DNA of 45,366 nt from Candidatus Methylobacter oryzae (GCF_003994235.2 NZ_RYFG02000020.1:24378-69743), one strand, 5' to 3'. Positions 19,035 to 27,099 are shown, counted from the stretch's first letter. Notes: generated by a model not told the origin, from the sequence alone. Numbers and translations: made by a program.

Positions 19035-20501
19035 TTATCGGCAACCCGCCGCCGATAACCAAGGCGACAAAGCGCCTATGTTAAGGATCAAATTGTTGGA
19101 CAATGGGCTGAGGTAATAGACGTGATTGTCGGCAGAGGACGTACCCAGATAGGCGTTTGTTTGCGGATAATACCGATAATAGTACGGCGCTAGAGTGCGC
19201 GATGTCGAGCTCACAGGACCGAACAGTCTGAGGTAGGTTTTTTCCGCCCAGTTGAACAAGCAATCGGACTTTGAAATGAAATCAGACGCTGAGCTGGTTA
19301 GCCTGTATATCTTCGAAGCAGCCGCGTCGGCGACATAGATTTCGCCGTTTTCGTCTTCACCGAAAGTGGTGATATACAGGTCCGAGGCTAGCAATACCGA
19401 GTTCGAGACGCCCCCGTTTGCGGGTGCGCTAATACCCCAGATCGTACCGCTGCATAAGTCCCCGTAAACATAGACGCCTTTGAACAGCGGGTTCTCTCCG
19501 GGCGAGTTCGCGGGTATCAACTCGGGCACCGCTCGGCCCCGGTACAAGTAACCGCCGGTTACAGAACAACCCTGGCCATGATCGTAGTCGACAATAGGCG
19601 ATGTGAAACGAGGATCGTGGCACGGCAAATCGCCGGGAAGATTCGTACACTGCGTACCCTCCATTATCCGCCAGCCGAAGTTCATTCCGCCGGCACTGCC
19701 GGCGCGGACGAAATCAATCTCTTCGCGCGCGTCCTGGCCCACGTCGCCGATGAACAGATCGCCCGTCAAACTATCGAAGCTGAACCGCCAAGGATTGCGC
19801 AGTCCGTAGGCCCAAATTTCGGCGCGCACGCCGGGCTGTGCCGATCCGACAAACGGGTTGTCGGACGGAATGCCGTAGGGGAGAGTGCCGGTCGTGGTAT
19901 TTACGTCGATGCGAAGCATTTTGCCCAGCAGGCTGGTGAGGTCTTGGGCATGATTTTGCGGATCGTTACCCGAGCCGCCATCGCCCATCCCGATATACAG
20001 ATAACCGTCGGGGCCGAAGCGCACCGCGCCGCCATTGTGGTTGGCGTAGGGTTGCGGGATCGTTAACAATACCGCCGCGCTTTGCGGATCGGCGGCGTCG
20101 GGGTTGTTCGCGCTACGCGAATAGCGCGCCACCACCGTTGCGCCGTCGGGGCTGCGCGTATAGTTCACGTAAAAGAAGCCGTTGTTGCGATAATCCGGAT
20201 GAAACGCAAGGCCCAACAAGCCTTGCTCGACGCCGGTCAGGACCAGGTTTGAAATATCCAGGAACGCAGCCGGCGGTTCGGCATCGTTCTTCCATGCCAT
20301 GATCCGGCCGCTCTGCTGGACGAAGAATAATCGGCCGGAGCCGTCACGCGCGTTCTGGATATCGGTCGGATTGCTGATGCCGGAGGCAACCTGAGCCAGC
20401 GTCACACTGGCGGATGCTGGCAGCGCTGTTAGCAGCGCCCCGAGAAGAGCAACAGAGCCCAGCCATATATGGCGCGTGCATCTAATCGAAAAAGTCACCA
20501 T
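19035..20501 (-). CDS. Secreted PQQ-dependent sugar dehydrogenase family protein
   Basis: A 488-residue exported protein. A signal peptide (LGSVALLGALLTALPASA) is followed by a six-bladed beta-propeller of the glucose/sorbosone dehydrogenase family, about residues 32-405, with typical stretches EQGLLGLAFHPDYRNNGFFYV, HNGGAVRFGPDGYLYIGMGDGG and GDVGQDAREEID. Family members oxidise aldoses with PQQ in the periplasm; Hedgehog-interacting-protein-like members also belong here. The last 80 residues (CLFNWAEKTYLRLFGP, then YRYYPQTNAYLG and a terminal Cys) form an extra domain found as a tail on many secreted proteobacterial proteins. The gene is alone on the minus strand; electron acceptor and substrate are not evident. 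Confidence 0.85.
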   Translation of the reverse strand: MVTFSIRCTRHIWLGSVALLGALLTALPASASVTLAQVASGISNPTDIQNARDGSGRLFFVQQSGRIMAWKNDAEPPAAFLDISNLVLTGVEQGLLGLAFHPDYRNNGFFYVNYTRSPDGATVVARYSRSANNPDAADPQSAAVLLTIPQPYANHNGGAVRFGPDGYLYIGMGDGGSGNDPQNHAQDLTSLLGKMLRIDVNTTTGTLPYGIPSDNPFVGSAQPGVRAEIWAYGLRNPWRFSFDSLTGDLFIGDVGQDAREEIDFVRAGSAGGMNFGWRIMEGTQCTNLPGDLPCHDPRFTSPIVDYDHGQGCSVTGGYLYRGRAVPELIPANSPGENPLFKGVYVYGDLCSGTIWGISAPANGGVSNSVLLASDLYITTFGEDENGEIYVADAAASKIYRLTSSASDFISKSDCLFNWAEKTYLRLFGPVSSTSRTLAPYYYRYYPQTNAYLGTSSADNHVYYLSPLSNNLILNIGALSPWLSAAGCR

Positions 20502-20803
20502 AGGATCTCCTAGAATGTAAAACGGCTGCGAATGTTTGCCGCTTTCAGAGTCCGCTTGTCGGGCAAGTCAGGAATTTTGTGATGTAAAAACGGAGGATAG
20601 CTTAAGCGCTAATTTCGCGTCTTGGGATTGGTGCGAATACTTATATTGTCGGCTTTTGATGGTTCCTGCGAGATTGGGGCGGAAAGACGGCCGGACGCGC
20701 TACCCAACTGCTCAACTGTTCAGGTATTACTTTTGCTGCTAGAATCCAGGCGGCTTTACACCATAATAATAAATTGCTCACACTAATGAAGAAGGTATCG
20801 CTC
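20502..20803. other. Divergent intergenic region
   Basis: This 302-bp gap separates the divergent sugar dehydrogenase and coiled-coil genes and must hold both promoters. A TAGAAT lies near 20741 but has no good -35 partner. A short plus-strand frame (20536-20742) has no ribosome site and no recognisable content. Confidence 0.35.
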
Positions 20804-21763
20804 ATGTCCGAATATATTTCCGAAGCATCCGAAATTGCTAACCAAGAAGCCGAACGCGCCAGACAGGCGGCAAATCGTTGTGAAGATTTCTATCTATCTG
20901 CCGAACAATCTCAACGAGCCGCTGAACGACAGGCGCAAGAGGCATCCGAACGTGCCGTTCAAGCTGACCAACATGCTCATCAAGCCGCATTAGTTCTCCG
21001 TCATACTGAAATGCACGCTGAAAATGCCGGTAACTCGGCTCAGAATGCTTACGATAGCGCCCAAACGGCGGCACAAGCGGCCGGCAAGGCGGAGGATGAG
21101 GCGCAACAAGCCCGCAACTACGCCGAAACAGCCGCGCATGCGGCGACTGAAAGCCAGGCTTCTGCTCAGACAGCCCAAGATTGTGCCCAGCAGGCCCAAC
21201 TACAAGCTGAAAATGCCGGTAACTTAGCTCAGGATGCAAGCGGAAGCGCCCAAACGGCAGCCCAGGCAGCTATTAAGGCGGAGGATGAAGCACAACAGGC
21301 CGCTCGATTTGCCAGCGACGCTCAATCATCCGCCTATTTGATCGGCCAGACTGTGAGCCAATCTCAGGAGCATGCCGCCCAAGCAGCCCAGTTTAATGAG
21401 CAATCGGCCGGTCTTACTCAAGAAATTGTGCAACGGCGCAGCGATGCACAGACGGAAATAGATAGGATACAGGGTATTCGTGCTCAGGCCGAATTTGTAT
21501 TATCGCAACTGCAACAATCGCTCTCGGAAACTCAAAACGCCCAGCGCTTGGCTGAACAGGCTCGCGACGATGCGCAGAGGCTGCGCGATGATGCGCGAAA
21601 ATTGCACGAGCAGGCCCAAGAGGCCGTTGCCCTCATCCTGGATCATTCCCGCAATGCCGAACAAGCTAAAGCCGAAGCGAGCAGCGCCGTCGAAGATACG
21701 AAAAAATCAATGTTCGAGGCCAGGGCTGTATTGTCGCGAGCTTTTGCTGCGGTTAAGTGGTAA
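20804..21763 (+). CDS. Ala/Gln/Glu-rich coiled-coil protein with internal duplication
   Basis: A 319-residue protein almost entirely of Ala, Gln, Glu, Asp, Arg and Ser in heptad spacing, so one long coiled coil is expected. A stretch beginning AENAGNSAQNAYDSAQTAAQ recurs 63 residues later as AENAGNLAQDASGSAQTAAQ (DNA offset 189 bp, copies at about 21017 and 21206). Sixty-three residues is exactly nine heptads, so the duplication keeps the coiled-coil register. There is no signal peptide or membrane segment. ATG at 20804 is preferred over 20774 because AAGAAGG lies eight bases ahead. Family unknown; tail-fibre-like, LEA-like and structural proteins can look similar. It converges on the patatin gene. 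Confidence 0.65.
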   Translation: MSEYISEASEIANQEAERARQAANRCEDFYLSAEQSQRAAERQAQEASERAVQADQHAHQAALVLRHTEMHAENAGNSAQNAYDSAQTAAQAAGKAEDEAQQARNYAETAAHAATESQASAQTAQDCAQQAQLQAENAGNLAQDASGSAQTAAQAAIKAEDEAQQAARFASDAQSSAYLIGQTVSQSQEHAAQAAQFNEQSAGLTQEIVQRRSDAQTEIDRIQGIRAQAEFVLSQLQQSLSETQNAQRLAEQARDDAQRLRDDARKLHEQAQEAVALILDHSRNAEQAKAEASSAVEDTKKSMFEARAVLSRAFAAVKW

Positions 21764-21791
21764 CAAGCGCGTAAGGATGTGCTAAACAAAG

Positions 21792-21823
21792 CGAAGCGCA
21801 TCATTCGCAATTGATGCGCTTCG
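21792..21823. terminator. 12-bp perfect hairpin between convergent genes
   Basis: CGAAGCGCATCA (21792-21803) and its exact complement (21812-21823) with an 8-base loop, 28 bases after the coiled-coil gene stop. Read on the minus strand it is followed by CTTTGTTT. Likely a bidirectional terminator between the coiled-coil and patatin genes. Confidence 0.6.
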
Positions 21824-21973
21824 TACTTCAGTCTAATTTACGCACTATGAATTGTTTTAGAGGCCGTTTGAAAACTGCCTCCTCACAAGCCAAGCGATTC
21901 AGCGTAATGGCGGACATGGCAACATGCCCGGCTTAGGTTGGCGGCAATTAAGATTGCGTTAGATTCTGAGAAA

Positions 21974-23788
21974 TTACGGTTTGGTCAGCTTATCCAAACG
22001 TCCTTGGTTGACGTACAGCGGGTTAATAAACAGCTGGTAAAACTTTACGAAGACTGTGCCCAACAAGAAACCGGTTGCCCTGAAAACTGCTTTGGCAACT
22101 TCCGCTTGGGGACGAAGAACGTTCAAGAAGCCGAAGACATGCGCCAGTTTAGGCGCCATCGCACTGATTAGCCATATGACAGCCGCGATGACCAAGACGT
22201 AAACCGGAACGGAACTTTTGAGCCAGGCGACAAGGTGCGGGCCGAGAAAATAGATGGCCGCGATAACGACTACCGGCAACGCGATCCACAGCCAGGAAAA
22301 ACGCATCAGCGCTTTGCCGAACGTCATCTGAGCTATTTTCAGTTGCTGCTTGTAATCATCATTCGGGTTATTTATCCAAGGCTCTATGCCTGCGAATTTC
22401 CACGGCGCTTCCGGCTCTGTTCTTTCACTGGCCGGTTTGGCTGCTTGCATGCAGTGGGCGTGTTCCTTGAAATGTTCCAAGTCCTGTTTGCTCATGCGGT
22501 AAGCGTCGAGCATCAAGGAGTAAGCTTCCACTTCGGTAAAAGCGTCCAGGTCGGTGCGGATTTTCGACAGGCCTTCTTGTACTTCGGGGGCAACGCCAAA
22601 TTCCGTACATGTTGCCGGAAAGATTTTATCCTCAGGCTGTTTGTCGTGTTGATCGATTGGAAAAATTTCCCGGACTTCCAGTCCGGCGCGTAAATTCATG
22701 AAAGCGACGTTATGCATACCTTGGCTGTTTTTTAGTAACAGCAGTCCTTCGGTGCGCACTCTATCCTGCAGGATGGTGCTGGTGCGCAACAACACTGGGA
22801 CGGAACCGGTTTCCGGGCTGTCTTCGGTGTTCATTTGTCCTGACGCATCGCTGATCACAAAGCATGTGCATTTGTTGCGCAGCAAGACGTCGATGCCCTG
22901 GTTATCGTGAACGCCGCCGTCTACCAATTGCACGCGTATATCCAGTTTTTGCTCCAGGTCTTTGTACAAGCCGCTGACAGCCATCGGATCGAACAATCCG
23001 GGCACGCAGGCGGAAGCCGCAACCGCATGGGCTAAAGGAAAGTCTTGCTGGGCCTTTACAATATCGTTATATCCGTCGGCAGCACTCAGGCGGATAGGTT
23101 TGCAGTCGATGTCGTTGTCGCTCAGGCAGAGAGGCTTATGGCCATTATCATGCGCGTGGGCAGATGTTGCGTTGATTTTATTTTCCTCGGGTACGAGCGG
23201 TTCGCCCATCGTCTGCGCTGTAAACTGCCAGTTGCGGCCGGTATTCAGGGAGGTGGCGTTAAGGACCAAGATCGGCACTTTAGCCGACCTGTTTGCGTTA
23301 TGTTTATTCGGGTGGAAGTTTTCTTCGCCGCCTTTGGGAAATATTTTCAACTCCCGCATCTGGATTGGGGTACTAACGCCCGGCAGGACTTTTTGGTATA
23401 GCCAATCATTGTAGATTTCGGCGATACGGTCACTGCGGGAGTAGTTAAGAAACATCATCCTGAAGTTGGCTTTGAAACTGCTAAAAGTTTCCATGCGGAT
23501 GTTTTTTTCGGTCGCTTCCAGGAAATCCTTTTCAATCGTATGGACGATTTCGACATAATCCCGGTCGGTAATATCTTTGTCTTCCTTGCTTTCGAGCAGT
23601 TTTTTTACATGCAGGTAATAGAGCGCGCCGATAATGGAGCCGCCGGAAACGGTGGAAATAACCTCGACGTTTTTCAGTAAGTTGAGTTCCGCCATTTGCG
23701 CTAAAACGCCGATGTGGAAAAATGACGCGCGGAGTCCGCCGCCGGAAAGGCCAAGACCTAATCTTTCTTGTATTTTTTCTTCTGACAT
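21974..23788 (-). CDS. Patatin-like phospholipase with C-terminal membrane segments
   Basis: A 604-residue lipase-like protein. The patatin domain starts at once: LGLGLSGGGLRASFFHIGVL is the glycine-rich oxyanion loop, the nucleophile Ser is in STVSGGSIIGALYYL, and the dyad Asp is in LVDGGVHDNQGIDVLL. The nucleophile elbow is GGS-type rather than strict GxSxG. Two or more membrane segments lie near residues 485-545 (WIALPVVVIAAIYFL, then VYVLVIAAVIWLISAM), so the enzyme is membrane-anchored. A frame to 23872 exists, but ATG at 23788 (MSEEKIQERLGLGLSGGG) fits the domain start and has GGGAAA ahead. Acyl-ester hydrolysis of membrane lipid is the likely activity; physiological role unknown. Confidence 0.82.
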   Translation of the reverse strand: MSEEKIQERLGLGLSGGGLRASFFHIGVLAQMAELNLLKNVEVISTVSGGSIIGALYYLHVKKLLESKEDKDITDRDYVEIVHTIEKDFLEATEKNIRMETFSSFKANFRMMFLNYSRSDRIAEIYNDWLYQKVLPGVSTPIQMRELKIFPKGGEENFHPNKHNANRSAKVPILVLNATSLNTGRNWQFTAQTMGEPLVPEENKINATSAHAHDNGHKPLCLSDNDIDCKPIRLSAADGYNDIVKAQQDFPLAHAVAASACVPGLFDPMAVSGLYKDLEQKLDIRVQLVDGGVHDNQGIDVLLRNKCTCFVISDASGQMNTEDSPETGSVPVLLRTSTILQDRVRTEGLLLLKNSQGMHNVAFMNLRAGLEVREIFPIDQHDKQPEDKIFPATCTEFGVAPEVQEGLSKIRTDLDAFTEVEAYSLMLDAYRMSKQDLEHFKEHAHCMQAAKPASERTEPEAPWKFAGIEPWINNPNDDYKQQLKIAQMTFGKALMRFSWLWIALPVVVIAAIYFLGPHLVAWLKSSVPVYVLVIAAVIWLISAMAPKLAHVFGFLNVLRPQAEVAKAVFRATGFLLGTVFVKFYQLFINPLYVNQGRLDKLTKP

Positions 23789-24158
23789 TAGATGTTTCCC
23801 GGTTAAGTTGGAGTTGAATCGATGGCGCCCGGTTTTTATGATTGGTAAGATGAAAACCGTGTAAGCCGGCATGCGACGTGGCGGTTTGTGGTTTCAGGCG
23901 ACAACGGCAATTGTGGCAAAAAAGCTCAGCGGCGTATGTCAGCTAAAGCTGAAATTGGCTTGGAATTGGATAGAGAGTGCCCGTTATTTGCGATTGGCCG
24001 GGGTATGTTGATTAGGTGTTTTAATTTAAGAAAAACCGTAACTATTAAATTAAATGGAACGCGGATTTTTACGGATTCACACGGATAAGAAGTTAAACGC
24101 GTAAAAATCCGCGTCAATCCGTCGTATTAGTGTCATCCGTGTTCCATTTTTAAGATCA
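23789..24158. other. Intergenic region with repeat
   Basis: No gene is supported in this 370-bp gap. Its right part is the ACGGAT-rich element at 24056-24145; its left part is the upstream region of the patatin gene, with no clear promoter by eye. Confidence 0.45.
24056..24145. repeat. ACGGAT-rich dispersed element, copy 2
   Basis: A 90-bp palindromic element: the left arm GGAACGCGGATTTTTACGG pairs partly with the right arm, which read on the minus strand begins GGAACACGGATGACAC. Related to copies at 8455-8506 and 31532-31657. It sits just past the 3' end of the methyltransferase gene. Confidence 0.7.
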
Positions 24159-24734
24159 TCAGCGTTGTTTGCGGATTACGAACAGCCGTGGGGCCGAGTC
24201 TTTGTGTTCAACACTGTAAATAGTATCAACTGCGAATTGCTCCTTATTCAGCTGTTCGCACCAATTTTTAACTTGGCCTGTCTCACTATCGCCGCCTTGG
24301 TGGCCGGGGTAGGCGAGCAATGTGACGATGCCGTCGACGGCTAAAATCCGGCTTGCAGCCGTTAAGGCGCTTAATGTGGTATCTGTCAAGGTGATGATGC
24401 TTTTGTCGCCGCCCGGCAGGTAGCCCAGGTTAAACATGATCGCGCGGATTTTGCCGTGGTGAAAGGCTGGGATTTTTCCGCTCATTTCAGCATGGCTGGC
24501 GTGAAGCAAAGTCAGGCGTTCCGATAGAAGCGTTTGCCGGAATTTCTCCCGAGTCGAATCGATAGCGGCTTGTTGTATATCAAAACCGTACACATGGCCG
24601 GACGGGCCGACTTGTTCGGCCAGGAACAAGGTGTCGTGGCCGTTGCCTAGCGTTGCATCGATCGCAATGTCGCCGGGGCGTAAGATGTCCCGGATCAAGT
24701 CATGGGCGGTATTAACCAGTGAAATGCGTTTCAT
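24159..24734 (-). CDS. Class I SAM methyltransferase (rRNA methylase-like, YtqB family)
   Basis: A 191-residue Rossmann-fold methyltransferase. The SAM-binding motif I is DATLGNGHDTLFLAE, the acidic ribose-binding loop is YGFDIQ, and the family's signature is MFNLGYLPGGDKSIIT; a later LLAYPGHQGGDSE stretch is also characteristic. The family is annotated as rRNA methylase from structure, but the substrate of bacterial members is not certain. A frame upstream to 24869 runs through a repeat element; ATG at 24734 (MKRISLVNTAHDLI) starts at the domain boundary, though no good ribosome site precedes it. Confidence 0.82.
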   Translation of the reverse strand: MKRISLVNTAHDLIRDILRPGDIAIDATLGNGHDTLFLAEQVGPSGHVYGFDIQQAAIDSTREKFRQTLLSERLTLLHASHAEMSGKIPAFHHGKIRAIMFNLGYLPGGDKSIITLTDTTLSALTAASRILAVDGIVTLLAYPGHQGGDSETGQVKNWCEQLNKEQFAVDTIYSVEHKDSAPRLFVIRKQR

Positions 24735-24758
24735 AATATTTGAGATTTGTTGATTATT

Positions 24759-24907
24759 GGAGTGCAGGCTTTGCCTACATGGACAGATATTTGCTCCTGC
24801 AATATCTGCATTAACCACATCCATGTGGCTTATGTAGGTAAGGAGCGGAAGCTTTGCCTGCAAGGGCAAGCACCAAAAGTAGGCGCTTTAGGCGAAGCTT
24901 GCACTCC
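24759..24907. repeat. 149-bp element with GGAGTGCA inverted ends
   Basis: Left end GGAGTGCAGGCTTT and right end (minus strand) GGAGTGCAAGCTTC are imperfect inverted repeats. Inside are variations on GGCTTTGCCT, a CATGTGG/CCATG pair and ATATTTGC/GCAATAT. It fills the space between the oxidoreductase stop and the methyltransferase start and encodes no protein. MITE-like in form. Confidence 0.5.
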
Positions 24908-24909
24908 TG

Positions 24910-25950
24910 TTAGATACGTTGAATGTCGCAAGTTTGGGACAGGGCAGTGCCGTTTAATAAAGCATCGGCAAAATGCCGGCTGTAGCAGGGTATTTGCAAG
25001 CTGCCTTTTGCGCCGAAGCCGTTAAAAATAAGCAGGTTGTGATGTTGAGGATGCCTGCCGATAAAGGGCTGTTTGTCCAAAGTGCAAGGCCGGATGTTGG
25101 CTTGATGATTAATCAGGGGAGCATCGATTAGATTAGCCGAGATTTGCCCTAATGCTTTTAATAAGCTTTCTTTGCCTTGTTCGGTAATTTGGGTATCCAG
25201 GTTTTCCCGGTCGAAGGTTGCGCCGACGCGAATTTGCCTGCTGTTTAACGGAATCAGCCAGTTGCCGTAATTGAGGATTTTATCCGGTAATTCGGTTTGA
25301 TGTTCCAGCGTCAGGATCTCGCCTTTAGCCGGTTGAAAAGGCAGCCAGGAAAACCAGGGATTTTGCGCAACCCGATAACCTTCGCAGAAGATAATCCGCT
25401 TAGGCGCAATATCTTGCCACCGCAAAGACGCTTGCAATTGCAGGTCCCGGTAATCGAATTCGGCTTGCCGGTAGCTGTTTTGGGCAATGAAAAATTCTTT
25501 TAAACTGTCTAATAACGGCCGGGTTAATAAATAGCCGGTTTGTTGTTGCTCCAGCAAACCGAACGGTGCTGCCAGATTTTTGATGCGTGTGCCAGGCGGC
25601 TGGATATTGCCCAAGTAGGCTTGATAATCGGGATTATTCAGGCGCTTATTAGCGTTGAGCCATTCGTTGTTGCTGCGGAAAATCCTCAGCATCGGTTTTT
25701 CGATATAAAAATCTTGCTGAAAGAAACCGGCTAACTGTGAGTAACAATGTTTTGCAATGGGCAGCAGCGTATCGACTTCGGCGGATTTGACAAAACGCAT
25801 GCCGGTAACCGGATTGATCAGTCCGGCTGCAACTTGCGAAGCATTTTCCCGGCCGTTATCGATAATGACGACTTTGCAGCCGCGTTGTATCAGTTCCCAA
25901 GCCAGCAAGCTGCCGGCGAGTCCCTGGCCGATGATTAGGAAGTCGATCAT
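24910..25950 (-). CDS. FAD-dependent amino acid oxidase-type oxidoreductase (DAO family)
   Basis: A 346-residue FAD enzyme of the DAO superfamily. The N-terminal dinucleotide fold is FLIIGQGLAGSLLAWELIQRG followed by VVIIDNG, and SQVAAGLINPVTGMRFVKS is the conserved second motif, shared with glycine oxidase ThiO and the C-terminal half of MnmC. The C-terminal motif PFIGRHPQHHNLLIFNGFGAKG binds the FAD again. Substrates in the family are secondary or tertiary amines such as glycine or aminomethyl-uridine; the substrate here cannot be told. No thi genes are near. The start is ATG at 25950, immediately before the fold. Confidence 0.82.
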   Translation of the reverse strand: MIDFLIIGQGLAGSLLAWELIQRGCKVVIIDNGRENASQVAAGLINPVTGMRFVKSAEVDTLLPIAKHCYSQLAGFFQQDFYIEKPMLRIFRSNNEWLNANKRLNNPDYQAYLGNIQPPGTRIKNLAAPFGLLEQQQTGYLLTRPLLDSLKEFFIAQNSYRQAEFDYRDLQLQASLRWQDIAPKRIIFCEGYRVAQNPWFSWLPFQPAKGEILTLEHQTELPDKILNYGNWLIPLNSRQIRVGATFDRENLDTQITEQGKESLLKALGQISANLIDAPLINHQANIRPCTLDKQPFIGRHPQHHNLLIFNGFGAKGSLQIPCYSRHFADALLNGTALSQTCDIQRI

Positions 25951-25966
25951 GATTCTGAATGTTTAT

Positions 25967-26046
25967 CGGTAGGGGCGGGCCATGCCCGCGATTGGCGTTT
26001 CACACATTTGTTGGCGAAATATCGCGGGCATGGCCCGCTCCTACCG
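25967..26046. repeat. REPIN-like inverted REP pair
   Basis: Two 26-bp arms, 25967-25992 and 26021-26046, are inverted copies with one mismatch. Each arm itself folds (GCGGGC CAT GCCCGC). The 28-base middle holds TTGGCG twice. Two REPs head to head is the REPIN/BIME arrangement normally mobilised by a RAYT transposase; none is in the window. Confidence 0.8.
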
Positions 26047-26058
26047 AGCTTGGCGCTC

Positions 26059-26412
26059 TTATTTAGCCGTCAACGCCACGCCTTTAAAGCTAATCCCATC
26101 CCAGCCGTATTGCATAAAATTCCTGATGTTCTGGTGGCCCGTGCCGTTCGGGTCGTTTAAAACATCCACTCGATAATAATCGCCGAACAGGTTTAATGTC
26201 TGCTGCGGATCGAGCCCGTGCAGTTGGGCGAAAGCGAAAATCTTGCAAGAGCCTTCGTTAGTGCCGGCTGGGCTGACTAACGCCTGTTCATTCAGGCCAT
26301 TGCTGAATTCGGTAGGTTGGTAATGAAAGTTTTCGGTGATGACGGCAATGGTTTCGTCAAAGCCGACGGCTTCGTTGTTGGTGACTTTTTCGATAAAAGA
26401 GGTAAGCGACAT
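26059..26412 (-). CDS. HopJ family protein
   Basis: A 117-residue protein of the HopJ group. Typical stretches are VGFDETIAVITENFHYQPTEFSNG, EGSCKIFAFAQLHGLDPQQTLNLFGDYYR and NFMQYGWDGISFKG. The family was named from a Pseudomonas syringae candidate effector, but it is widespread in free-living gammaproteobacteria without type III secretion, so a housekeeping role is likelier here; its biochemistry is unknown. ATG at 26412 is preferred over an in-frame TTG at 26424. It lies 15 bases after the isochorismatase stop, same strand, so probably co-transcribed. Confidence 0.85.
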   Translation of the reverse strand: MSLTSFIEKVTNNEAVGFDETIAVITENFHYQPTEFSNGLNEQALVSPAGTNEGSCKIFAFAQLHGLDPQQTLNLFGDYYRVDVLNDPNGTGHQNIRNFMQYGWDGISFKGVALTAK

Positions 26413-26427
26413 GGGATAACTCAAGGG

Positions 26428-26994
26428 TTAACGGAGTAAAGCGGAGATCTTTTTAAATTCAGGGTGAGTCGAATCTCTGAGCCATTCGAACAATACCGAT
26501 TCGTAATTGGTAATGGTCGCGCCTTGCTGCTGCATGCGTTGCAAGGCGTAGAACTTATGTTCCGCTTTGCGCGAACAGATCGCGTCTTCGGCGACGTGAA
26601 CCTGATAGCCGAGATGCAATAGTTCCAAGGCTGTTTGCAGTACGCAAACATGCGCTTCTTGTCCGACCAGTATGATTTGCCTGCGATCGGCATTGGCGAC
26701 GGTGTCGGTAAAGCCTTCCGCCGCGCAGCAGGAAAATCCGGTTTTGTCGAAGATCAACGTGTCTTCGGACAATATATCGGTGATGGTGGTATCGGTCGAG
26801 CCCAAGCCCTTCGGATATTGCTCGGTCAACAATACAGGAATATTCAACAGCCCGGCGGCTTCAACCAGGCTGCCAGCGTTGGCCGTCATCAATTCGGCTT
26901 CTTGCTCGGGCATGGCTGCCGATAGTTTTGGCTGCAAGTCGACGACGATCAGCAGGCTGTTTTCTATAGACAGAATGTTTGGATGTGTAGTCAT
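26428..26994 (-). CDS. Isochorismatase-family hydrolase
   Basis: A 188-residue cysteine hydrolase of the isochorismatase/nicotinamidase fold. The catalytic triad is visible as D19 (LLIVVDLQPKL), K84 (LIFDKTGFSCC) and C117 (AHVCVLQTALELL). Members closest in style (YcaC-like) have no firmly known substrate; this length and the absence of siderophore or NAD genes nearby argue against true isochorismatase or nicotinamidase. Co-directional with the HopJ gene downstream. The upstream side is a repeat element, not an operon partner. Confidence 0.85.
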   Translation of the reverse strand: MTTHPNILSIENSLLIVVDLQPKLSAAMPEQEAELMTANAGSLVEAAGLLNIPVLLTEQYPKGLGSTDTTITDILSEDTLIFDKTGFSCCAAEGFTDTVANADRRQIILVGQEAHVCVLQTALELLHLGYQVHVAEDAICSRKAEHKFYALQRMQQQGATITNYESVLFEWLRDSTHPEFKKISALLR

Positions 26995-27002
26995 ATGTTA
27001 GC

Positions 27003-27099
27003 TGAAAGGTTCAAAGTGAAAGGTTCAAAGTGAAAGGTTCAAGGGCATAAGGTAAGGTTAAAAACGCATCCTTGAACCTTGCGCCTTTAACCTTTCACC
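27003..27099. repeat. AAAGG-rich palindromic element with 14-bp tandem units
   Basis: Three tandem 14-bp units (TGAAAGGTTCAAAG at 27003-27016 and 27017-27030, TGAAAGGTTCAAGG at 27031-27044) form one arm; the other arm (CCTTGAACC, CCTTTAACCTTTCACC) is complementary in part. The element separates smpB from the isochorismatase gene. A related element lies at 33619-33680. Confidence 0.65.

Noticed and set aside
22235-23414. Several plus-strand frames of 70-150 codons inside the patatin gene
   Set aside because: They are antisense to a clear patatin coding frame and show no family features.
23888-24117. Short open frames on both strands upstream of the patatin gene
   Set aside because: They overlap each other and the repeat element, with no ribosome sites or conserved features.
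26428-26994. Siderophore-pathway isochorismatase
   Set aside because: The catalytic triad is generic for the superfamily; no entABCE-type genes are nearby and the aryl-carrier domain is absent.
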